NCBI GenBank assembly: GCA_040391535.1
Contig: JBEBXQ010000014.1
Span: 1 to 49,964, forward strand
Length of the DNA: 49,964 bases
Direction of reading: 5' to 3'
Source of the DNA: JBEBXQ01 sp040391535
Lineage (GTDB): Bacteria > Bacteroidota > Bacteroidia > Cytophagales > Spirosomataceae
Within the stretch, counting starts at the first letter, position 1. Each line of letters starts with the position of its first letter. Below, in pieces: positions 43,487-49,964 of this stretch. Below the pieces are notes generated by a model. That model made no database searches. It was not told the DNA's origin and worked only from the letters and a program-made list of their open reading frames with translations. Both the position numbers and the translations under genes were made by a program.

Positions 43487-43563
43487 CCAGCACCCCGACA
43501 ATACCAGTTTTACCCGGCATTGATATTTTTAATCCTAACCTATTCTTTTAGTGTGGCTACTGT

Positions 43564-44802
43564 CTATTTTGAATCAGGATTCATAATTCTACCCATAAAC
43601 AGGATTGAATCCGATGTTTTTTCACTGATAATCATCGCAAACGGACGATCAAAAATCATATTCAGCTTAACAGGAGCCGGCATGCTTGTCACTACCATTC
43701 CAATGGTGGTTACGGCCGCAGCTTCGGTCCCTTTTTCATCTATCTGCAAAAAGGTATTTTGCTTAACAAAAGATACTTTCAGATCTGTACTTTCAGAGAT
43801 TCCTGAAAAATCAGCATTATCCGAAAAGACTACCGGCATGCCCATTTTCGTTAATGTGCTGTTCAGATTAATATCGTAGTCCATCTGAAATCGCGGTAAA
43901 CCAATGATCATCTGATTTTGCTGAAGGCCAGCCTGAATTCCTGCCCATTTTTCACGATCCAGGCCTTTCAGATAGTTTTCTAAAGAAATATGTTCATCAG
44001 GCATCAGTAATGTCAGCACGTATTCTCCTCCACCATATGCCAGCCGAACCCCTTTGGCATCTTTTGTGGAAAAAGCATGTCCGGGATGGTCCCCATACAT
44101 CATCTGTACTTTCTTAGTGCTGCCGTCTGCCAGTTTAAAATCCGCTTCTTTGGTTTTGGATTTATCAAACTGCGAATACCAGTCACCTTTAAAATAAAGA
44201 GCGTTCATCAGCAACATCACGAGATCATTATCCAGCTTATCGAGTACTTTCGGGATTTTACCCATCGTATGATCGCTGGCCCACTGATTGATTTTATTGA
44301 GTGTGGCAGGGCTGGTGAAATCCTCTCCTGAGATCTTTGCGTCAAATTTTGAATTCAGCAGGTCCAGATAGGTTTGTTCTGGCTGGAAACCGTTACGGTA
44401 CCAGACTGAATTGGCCAGATGCAGCTTCACTTGCGGATCCACCTGTGGCAAGCCTGTCAGATACGTTGCATAGGCATCATTCAGCTGGCCTTCATTAATA
44501 GTATTCACTTTCAGTACTTTCCTTATTTCCTCCGCCGTTTCTCCGGCTGCGCCGTTCACCAGCATGCCAAGGGCAATATGCAGGCTCAACGGAGAAACAA
44601 ACAGATTCTCACTCACAGGCCGGGTTTCCTGTAAGGTCTGAAAAAAAGAGAAAGAAAACTCATTAGTACTGGTTGCTACTACAGGATCAACTTCCAGTGG
44701 CTTTAATGTTGATAAAGGGTCAGGATTGGAAGAGTCACAGGAAACAGCAGCAAACACAATCGTTGCTCCTAGAAAACTATAAATCTGATTTCTGATTTTC
44801 AT
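43564..44802 (-). CDS. Serpin-family protease inhibitor, lipoprotein
   Basis: The 412-aa protein has a lipoprotein signal (lipobox-like AAVSC with Cys22) and a full serpin fold: FSFSFFQTL, ENLFVSPLSLHIALGMLVNG, NALYFKGDWYSQFDKSKT, LTLLMPD, LPRFQMDYDINL and the C-terminal FDRPFAMIISEKTSDSILFM. The hinge of the reactive loop is EKGTEAAAV (356-364), the form seen in inhibitory serpins. Counting from Glu356 as P17 gives Val371-Thr372 as P2-P1 and Ser373 as P1'. A small P1 suggests elastase- or subtilisin-like targets, an inference. It is probably surface-anchored and protects against proteases of neighbours or of the cell itself. Confidence 0.94.
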   Translation of the reverse strand: MKIRNQIYSFLGATIVFAAVSCDSSNPDPLSTLKPLEVDPVVATSTNEFSFSFFQTLQETRPVSENLFVSPLSLHIALGMLVNGAAGETAEEIRKVLKVNTINEGQLNDAYATYLTGLPQVDPQVKLHLANSVWYRNGFQPEQTYLDLLNSKFDAKISGEDFTSPATLNKINQWASDHTMGKIPKVLDKLDNDLVMLLMNALYFKGDWYSQFDKSKTKEADFKLADGSTKKVQMMYGDHPGHAFSTKDAKGVRLAYGGGEYVLTLLMPDEHISLENYLKGLDREKWAGIQAGLQQNQMIIGLPRFQMDYDINLNSTLTKMGMPVVFSDNADFSGISESTDLKVSFVKQNTFLQIDEKGTEAAAVTTIGMVVTSMPAPVKLNMIFDRPFAMIISEKTSDSILFMGRIMNPDSK

Positions 44803-44904
44803 GACTAACAGATGATTTTATATATTCTTCACCTCCCAAACCTGACCCGTTATACTTATGAGCTCCCATCCATCAAAATGGTTGGAAGATTCAGCGATTT
44901 TTTT

Positions 44905-46470
44905 TTAAAAATTTAATCTTACACCCCAACCCACGCCAAAAAGCTGTGGTTTAAACTGAACTGCATTCATCATTTTTCCGGCATCGTAGAATGTTTTCTG
45001 ATAAGTACCAGTTAAAATAGTTGACCAGTTACCGGTGAGCCGGTAATTCAACCTTACCCCTGACGTAGCTGACCAGTGTAAAGCCTGATAAGTCCCGTCT
45101 GACACCGAAGTTATCAGTGTACCTCCGGTAGTGAGATCCAGCTCATTTTTAAGAAACAGATTACCCACCAAACCTCCGAGAAGGGTATAGCTCAGCTTAT
45201 GATCGGGTGCAATGGTATACCCTGCCTGTACCGGAAGCTGCAGAAAACTGTAATTATTCTGGAATCCTTTTTTTACATCCACATAATAGGTAGACAGCTT
45301 ATTCGCATTGGAAGCTCCATTAGCGACCATCGAATACTGCGGCATTTTATCCGCCAGTTTTACATTGCCGGACACCAGCGCGCTTTCAAGAGCGTTTACT
45401 GCCTGCAGGTTCATGACATCCATTACATAACCGTTACTTTCAAAAACGGAATTTCCCCTGAGGTAATTAATTCCGGTCTCAACAGACCAGTGTTTGCTGA
45501 TTTTAATGCCTCCGTAAGTTTGCATCGCAAAGGAAGTCCCGGCCCGGCTGAGCACCTCGGTTTTTGTTCCTGATGATGACTTAGCGAACGACATCCCTAC
45601 ACTCGGTGACGCAATGCTTACATTGGGATTAAACATTGAGGGCATTACTCCGGCACCCGCATAATATTCCTTTTTCTCAGGCTTCTGATCTTCCTCCTCT
45701 TCCTGAGGAAGTTGCGGGCGATAAAAAACTAACCGCTTGTTAAAACGCCCCTGTTTTTCTATCCAGGGTTTATTCCCCTGTTCTATAAAAGCAATTTCCA
45801 GACCAGACATTAAAGCCTGCTCTGAATCCCCTGTCATCTCTTCCTGAATTACCTGACCCGTCTTAACAGCTTCATAGCCGGATCGGGTATCATCAGGGAT
45901 ATCCGCTGAAGCCCTCAGAGGCGCATCTTCTGACGAGGGGGTAAAACCGGCCGGTAGCTTTGCCTTTATCCCACTATGCTCTTTTACTGCAGAAATGGCT
46001 ATCCGGCTATCCGTTACAGCCTGAGAATCTCTGCCTGCAGTTATCCCTCCTGACCTGCTCAGTTCAGGAGGGATAACTGCCTCTTGTGCTTTATTATCTG
46101 TACCACTTTCCGGTTTTTCTTTATTCGCCGCAGTAGTCTCCCTGTTATTCACGGCGATTTCCTTTTCATGATCGTGTATCGTACTAAGCGGTTCCTGTGT
46201 AACTCCCTGTACATTTCCGGAAACCATTGCCTGTTTCCCGGCATGATCATTCATCCAGACGCCGATCCCCGCGAGCAATAATACAGCAACAGATGCTGCA
46301 ACGTACAAAATACGTGTGTTTTTCCACCAGACTAACGGAACCACCTTATCCGGTTCATTATCCAGATGTTCTTCCAGTGCCTTCCAGATAGAAGACGGAG
46401 GGGTTTCAGAGGCATCCTTGAATGCATCCTGCCATGCTTTATTAAACTTATTTTCTTCTGACTGATTCAT
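44905..46470 (-). CDS. Anti-sigma-like membrane protein with outer membrane beta-barrel C-terminus
   Basis: The 521-aa protein starts with a short cytoplasmic part (1-50, with FNKAWQDAFKDASETPPSSIWKALE), as in membrane anti-sigma factors of Bacteroidota. One transmembrane helix follows (about 52-73, ILYVAASVAVLLLAGIGVWM), then a low-complexity region (74-260) rich in Glu, Ser, Thr and Lys. The C-terminal 260 residues are beta-barrel-like (YYAGAGVMPSMF, GGIKISKHWSVETGINYL, SFLQLPVQAGYTI, ending FGVGWGVRLNF). Its start overlaps the sigma factor gene by 23 bp, so the two are co-translated. The anti-sigma role is inferred from this position and layout. Confidence 0.78.
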   Translation of the reverse strand: MNQSEENKFNKAWQDAFKDASETPPSSIWKALEEHLDNEPDKVVPLVWWKNTRILYVAASVAVLLLAGIGVWMNDHAGKQAMVSGNVQGVTQEPLSTIHDHEKEIAVNNRETTAANKEKPESGTDNKAQEAVIPPELSRSGGITAGRDSQAVTDSRIAISAVKEHSGIKAKLPAGFTPSSEDAPLRASADIPDDTRSGYEAVKTGQVIQEEMTGDSEQALMSGLEIAFIEQGNKPWIEKQGRFNKRLVFYRPQLPQEEEEDQKPEKKEYYAGAGVMPSMFNPNVSIASPSVGMSFAKSSSGTKTEVLSRAGTSFAMQTYGGIKISKHWSVETGINYLRGNSVFESNGYVMDVMNLQAVNALESALVSGNVKLADKMPQYSMVANGASNANKLSTYYVDVKKGFQNNYSFLQLPVQAGYTIAPDHKLSYTLLGGLVGNLFLKNELDLTTGGTLITSVSDGTYQALHWSATSGVRLNYRLTGNWSTILTGTYQKTFYDAGKMMNAVQFKPQLFGVGWGVRLNF

Positions 46471-47011
46471 CGTCCAAACCGTGTTCGGCTTTTAACTTTT
46501 GTACTAATAACATCCGTGCTCTTGCATACTGTGATTTGGAAGTTCCTTCTGAAACACCCAGCATTTCTGCAATCTCCTGATGTTTATACCCTTCTATTGC
46601 ATATAAGTTGAAAATGGTCTGACAACCATCCGGCAACTCTTTTATCATCTCCAGTAACTGCCCGTAATTCATACCCGATAAAGAAACCTCATCATTACTG
46701 ATCTCATTCTGATAGGCATCAATATCCCCGGAATGAGTCCAGGGCTTTTGTTTTTTCAAAAACTTGATCGCTGTATTCACTACAATGGAGCGCACCCAGA
46801 ATTCAAGCGGGCTGTCTCCTCTGAAATGATGAATATTATCGAAGATCTTCATAAAAGACTCCTGCATAATATCTTCAGCGTCAGTAATGTTTTTTGCATA
46901 ACGTTTGCTAAGAGCGTACATCCTTCCGGCAAAAGCATCATAAAGTTGCTTTTGGGCAAGTCTGTCTCCGTTCATACAGCCTCTTATCAATTCCTTTTCA
47001 TCTAAATTCAT
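46448..47011 (-). CDS. ECF-type RNA polymerase sigma factor
   Basis: The 187-aa protein has sigma region 2 (LYDAFAGRMYALSKRYAKN, DAEDIMQESFMKIFDNIHHF) and region 4 (ELPDGCQTIFNLYAIEGYKH, EIAEMLGVSEGTSKSQYARA). There is no region 1 or 3, as usual for the ECF group. It directs RNA polymerase to a small regulon, and its activity is probably held by the overlapping membrane protein downstream. Possible targets include its own operon and the divergent AsmA-like gene, but no distinct promoter motif was identified. Confidence 0.95.
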   Translation of the reverse strand: MNLDEKELIRGCMNGDRLAQKQLYDAFAGRMYALSKRYAKNITDAEDIMQESFMKIFDNIHHFRGDSPLEFWVRSIVVNTAIKFLKKQKPWTHSGDIDAYQNEISNDEVSLSGMNYGQLLEMIKELPDGCQTIFNLYAIEGYKHQEIAEMLGVSEGTSKSQYARARMLLVQKLKAEHGLDDESVRRK

Positions 47012-47313
47012 GTGAGCGTGGGGTGCTACACCGCTATTCTTAAGGTTTAGATTATAAGATAAAACAAAAATCCGAAATACGATGCCCGCATTTCAAAAAG
47101 TGTTTTACTTCAGATTCATTCATAAATCCTTTCTCACTGTCCTGTCTCCTTACCTCTGTTCATCTTTCTTTGCTTAAGCAGGAAGAGGATTGCAGAGACG
47201 TGATTCCGGAGTCCGTATTTATCATCCCTCCGGTTAATAGATTAAGTTATTACTCAAATGGTTGGAATTGTTTTCGTATTTTTTGAAAAAATTTCCTTAA
47301 CCGGCCTGAATAT
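47012..47313. other. 302-bp divergent intergenic region
   Basis: This region lies between the ECF sigma gene (minus strand) and the AsmA-like gene (plus strand). It should contain promoters for both, but neither strand shows a clear TTTG / TAnnTTTG pair. That would fit use of an alternative sigma factor, without proving it. No open reading frame, repeat or strong hairpin is visible. Confidence 0.5.
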
Positions 47314-49035
47314 ATGCCTGAAAGCAATTATACCCGAAAACCTGTTTGGATAAAATGGGGCCTGCTGTTGTTAGCTGTGATTGCTGTTTCCCTACTTATA
47401 TTATTACTGATCTTCTGGTTCAAGCCACCTTTCCTTACCTATTGGGTAGAAAACAATGTTAATAAAAAACTTACAAAAGCTTCTCAGGGGCTCTACCATT
47501 TCGCTTATTCCGGGATACAGGTTGACCTGGCCTCACAAAGTGTTCATATTCTGGATTTTACCGTATTTACAGATAGCCTGACCAGTGAAGCCATTCAGAA
47601 AACAGAGGATGCCCCTGAAGTAATGATCAATTTTAAGGCAAGGAAAGTGACAGGGCAAGGAGTTTCGATTTTTTCAATGCTGCTGTTCAATACACTCAAA
47701 ATAGATCAGCTAGTGATTACACAGCCCGTCATACACCTTAACCTGACCGGAAATAAGAAAAACCCTGCCAAATCAAATCAGACACTTACCGAAAATTTCA
47801 GCGGACAGGCACTTCAGGTTATTAAAGCGATCCGGATCAATGCCATTCAGCTTACAGACGGTAACATGGTAGTGGTGGATCAGCGTGTCAGGAGTGAGCT
47901 TCAGGCCGGACTTTATAATTTCGATATCACTTTAAAAGATATCTTCCTGAAGAATAAGCAGAAAACGGATACTTCACTGATACTGGGTGCCCGGCAGTTT
48001 AAATTAGCAGCCGCCAGACTTGAACTCCCATCCCGCAATGAGTTATACACCTTTACGATGGATTCTCTGAAGGTAAATAGTCTGGACAGTTCATTATCTG
48101 TCGGCAGGGTACATTATAAGCCTTTGTATTCCAAAAAGGAGTTTCACCAGAAAACCGGCAAAGCCATTGAACGAATGGATCTTCAGTTCAATCAGATCAG
48201 CACTTCAGGGGCAGATATTAGAACACTAGTCAATCATCAGAAATTAAAAATACGGCATCTGTATATTACTGACGGTCTGATGGATTTTTTCAAAAATATG
48301 CTTTATCCCAAGCCCGAAAAAAACTTTATCGGTAAATACCCGCATCAGTTGCTGATGAAATCAAAATTCAAAATAACCGTAGATTCCGTATCACTCCATG
48401 ATATAAAGGTTCAGTACGGGATCATTGGTGCCAATACCGGGAAGGCAGGTATTATCAGTTTTGATCATACACATGGCACCATTACCAATCTCACCAATGA
48501 CAGCTTGCGTATTACACGTATACCTCTCTGTAAGGTAGATGTAAATTCCAGATTTATGGATAAAAGCATTCTGAATGCTTACTTCCGTTTCCCGCTGAAT
48601 ACAAAGAACGGCTCATTTTCCTGTGGGGGAAAAATGAAAAATTTCGATATGTCGCATATTGATGAAGTGGTTCGTGCACTCATGTTAGCCGGTATTCAAT
48701 CAGGTAATACTTCCCATCTTGACTTTAATATCGAAGCTACTGACCATCATGCCGACATCAGTATGGAAATGGTATACAACAATTTAAAAATTGACCTTTA
48801 TAAAACACAGAAACACAGTACAGAACTAAAGAAAAGGACATTTTTAATGAAACTCCTCAACGGAATAGTGATACACCAGGATAATCCCCGGAAAAAAGAT
48901 CCGGCCAGAATCGGTAAGGCTTCTGTAGAGCGGGACACTGATCAGTCCTTCTTCAACTTTATCTGGACAACAATTCAGCAACCTATTATCCGGATAGTAA
49001 CAGGAAAGGATGACCGGATTCATACTAAAAAATAA
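47314..49035 (+). CDS. AsmA-like envelope protein, function unknown
   Basis: The 573-aa protein has one N-terminal membrane segment (about 13-36, IKWGLLLLAVIAVSLLILLL). A long region of short beta strands follows, of the kind found in AsmA/DUF748-type proteins (YSGIQVDLASQSVHILDFTV, LKIDQLVITQPVIHLNLTG, LKIRHLYITDGLMDFFKN, NSRFMDKSILNAYFRFPL). These proteins often form long grooves in the periplasm and affect lipid or outer membrane homeostasis. No catalytic motif is visible, and family membership rests on pattern, not on a search. It is divergent from the ECF sigma gene. Confidence 0.65.
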   Translation: MPESNYTRKPVWIKWGLLLLAVIAVSLLILLLIFWFKPPFLTYWVENNVNKKLTKASQGLYHFAYSGIQVDLASQSVHILDFTVFTDSLTSEAIQKTEDAPEVMINFKARKVTGQGVSIFSMLLFNTLKIDQLVITQPVIHLNLTGNKKNPAKSNQTLTENFSGQALQVIKAIRINAIQLTDGNMVVVDQRVRSELQAGLYNFDITLKDIFLKNKQKTDTSLILGARQFKLAAARLELPSRNELYTFTMDSLKVNSLDSSLSVGRVHYKPLYSKKEFHQKTGKAIERMDLQFNQISTSGADIRTLVNHQKLKIRHLYITDGLMDFFKNMLYPKPEKNFIGKYPHQLLMKSKFKITVDSVSLHDIKVQYGIIGANTGKAGIISFDHTHGTITNLTNDSLRITRIPLCKVDVNSRFMDKSILNAYFRFPLNTKNGSFSCGGKMKNFDMSHIDEVVRALMLAGIQSGNTSHLDFNIEATDHHADISMEMVYNNLKIDLYKTQKHSTELKKRTFLMKLLNGIVIHQDNPRKKDPARIGKASVERDTDQSFFNFIWTTIQQPIIRIVTGKDDRIHTKK

Positions 49036-49168
49036 ACACAACACAGCATTGAATATCAGACACTTATAATACACTACTGTCTTTTTTCTGATTTTTTCAA
49101 ATTCAAATATTAAACTATTTCTCCTTTGTGGTCTCTAACCTTACGAAAACCATTAAATACGAGAGACC

Positions 49169-49564
49169 ATGAAAAAGTTATTTGTTTTTGCACTCATTAC
49201 AGTTTTTGGCACTTCAGCTGTATTTGCACAAGCCACTCGTTCCAACAGAACTGTCCAGAAGAATAAACAAACGTATAGCCAGCGGTTCGATCAACGGGCT
49301 GACAGGAACATATCACAGTTGCATGAAGACATCCGCACGGCTATTAACCGTGGTGTTGAAACACGGCGGTTATCTCAGAAAGAGGCTAAAAAATTCATGA
49401 AAGAGTACGATAAGATTTCGCAACAGGAAATTAAGCTGCGTTCCAGAAACGGATTAAATAACAAGGAAGAAAGACAGCTGATTGCTTCCTTATCCAACCT
49501 CCGGGGAAAAATTTATAATGAAACCGGCTTCAATGGCAACCGAAGAACTGCCGGTCGCTGGTAA
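49169..49564 (+). CDS. Small secreted basic helical protein, function unknown
   Basis: The 131-aa protein has a clear signal peptide (MKKLFVFALITVFGTSAVFAQ, cleaved after FAQ or FA). The mature part is strongly basic and helical, with QRADRNISQLHEDIRTAINRG, RRLSQKEAKKFMKEYDKISQ, LNNKEERQLIASLSNLR. No family is recognised. The helix-turn-helix-like repeats of E, K and R suggest a small periplasmic helical bundle. A strong terminator follows after 50 bp. Confidence 0.75.
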   Translation: MKKLFVFALITVFGTSAVFAQATRSNRTVQKNKQTYSQRFDQRADRNISQLHEDIRTAINRGVETRRLSQKEAKKFMKEYDKISQQEIKLRSRNGLNNKEERQLIASLSNLRGKIYNETGFNGNRRTAGRW

Positions 49565-49723
49565 TAGTAAAGCCATGAAAAATAGTTAGTTGAAGGTTTA
49601 GAATAGTAAAAATACAGCCGGATCATCTGAACCGGCTGTATTTTTTTGATTTGCAGATAGATCATACCGGAAAGAAAACGACTTGCAACTCTGGATTAAT
49701 AATAACACCTTCGGCTCTTCGCT
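49565..49723. other. Non-coding stretch after the small secreted protein gene
   Basis: It contains the terminator at 49611-49642 and about 80 bp of unremarkable AT-rich sequence leading into the degenerate repeat array that starts near 49724. No gene is visible from here to the window end. Confidence 0.6.
49611..49642 (+). terminator. Strong intrinsic terminator
   Basis: AATACAGCCGG (49611-49621) pairs with CCGGCTGTATT (49632-49642) over a 10-nt loop and is followed by five more Ts. Three extra A-T pairs extend the base. It ends the transcript of the small secreted protein gene. Confidence 0.92.
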
Positions 49724-49945
49724 CATTCTTTTTAAGAAGATAACAGGGCTAACGCCCCTTCAGGATTTTCAATTCCAACATTTTCCTACGAAGATATCTG
49801 AGCTACGCTCCTTTGGTTTTGCAATTACATTTTTTTCGAAGATGGCAGAGCTACATTCCTTCCGGAATTACAGGAAGCAATATCTTCAACTCATGATACA
49901 TTTTGCTACGAAAATAGCAGAGCTTCCTGAAATTCACACAAGATT
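49724..49945. repeat. Degenerate tandem intergenic repeat, about four units
   Basis: Four related units begin with CATT at 49724, 49779, 49828 and 49899 (spacings 55, 49 and 71 bp). The shared pattern is CATTTT-n-CTACGAAGATA-n-CAGAGCTACGCTCCTT-n-GG-n-TTTTGCAATTACA, with each unit degraded differently. The centre forms a small hairpin: GGGC-TAAC-GCCC in unit 1 and GAGC-TAC-GCTC in unit 2. Units 3 and 4 have lost the pairing. There are no direct target repeats or open frame. It may be an old family of dispersed palindromic elements. The array may continue beyond the window. Confidence 0.6.
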
Positions 49946-49964
49946 ATTGATTGTAAACAGGGGC

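Noticed and set aside
49724..49945. CRISPR array
   Set aside because: Units are degenerate over their whole length with unequal spacing (49-71 bp) and no constant repeat with unique spacers; no cas genes are nearby.

Overview
The window looks like about 50 kb of chromosome from a Bacteroidota member, most likely order Cytophagales. The signs are the S10-spc-alpha ribosomal gene order with secY-map-infA-rpmJ, zinc-free S14 and L36, promoters of the Bacteroidota type (-33 TTTG, -7 TAnnTTTG), and accessory families common in this group: DUF1080, Wzi-like barrel, MocR regulator, LVIVD repeats, and an ECF sigma factor with an anti-sigma/beta-barrel partner. No rRNA, insertion sequence, prophage or CRISPR array was seen. 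The order-level assignment is an inference from gene content and style.

Layout. 1-189: two minus-strand tRNAs (Leu-UAA cut by the edge, Gly-GCC). 560-5590: TerC/Alx-like membrane protein and a 1310-aa SF1 helicase. 5587-8905: DUF1080 protein, YceI, HIT protein and Wzi-like barrel. 9086-12034: a giant FAD/Fe-S dehydrogenase with its own consensus promoter. 12115-20710: DJ-1/PfpI protein, radical SAM protein, chemoreceptor-type four-helix-bundle protein, S9 peptidase, and a MocR regulator divergent from a TonB-dependent receptor. 20844-21953: carA.

22086-40178 is one minus-strand translation block: fusA-rpsJ, a structured 310-bp gap, then rplC-D-W-B, rpsS, rplV, rpsC, rplP, rpmC, rpsQ, rplN-X-E, rpsN-H, rplF-R, rpsE, rpmD, rplO, secY, map, infA, rpmJ, rpsM-K-D, rpoA, rplQ, closed by a strong terminator. 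rpmJ and rpmD are under 60 codons and were found by reading the gaps. The block is not simply one transcript. There is a good promoter ahead of fusA, a terminator then a promoter between rpsJ and rplC, and a possible internal promoter between rpsN and rpsH. Several intercistronic hairpins are present, the strongest on both sides of rpsD.

40450-49564 is envelope and secretion biology: plant-type asparaginase, small barrel protein, LVIVD lipoprotein, lipoprotein serpin, ECF sigma factor overlapping a membrane-anchored anti-sigma-like protein with a beta-barrel C-terminus, an AsmA-like envelope protein, and a small secreted basic protein. The last 250 bp holds a degenerate tandem repeat with an apparently conserved hairpin.

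Most of the window is ordinary housekeeping sequence. The parts most worth a second look are the rpsJ-rplC leader with mutually exclusive hairpins, the hairpins flanking rpsD, the L17 protein with an extra HhH-like domain, the inner-membrane/outer-membrane hybrid anti-sigma protein, and the terminal repeat array. I did not find a clearly new multi-gene system.
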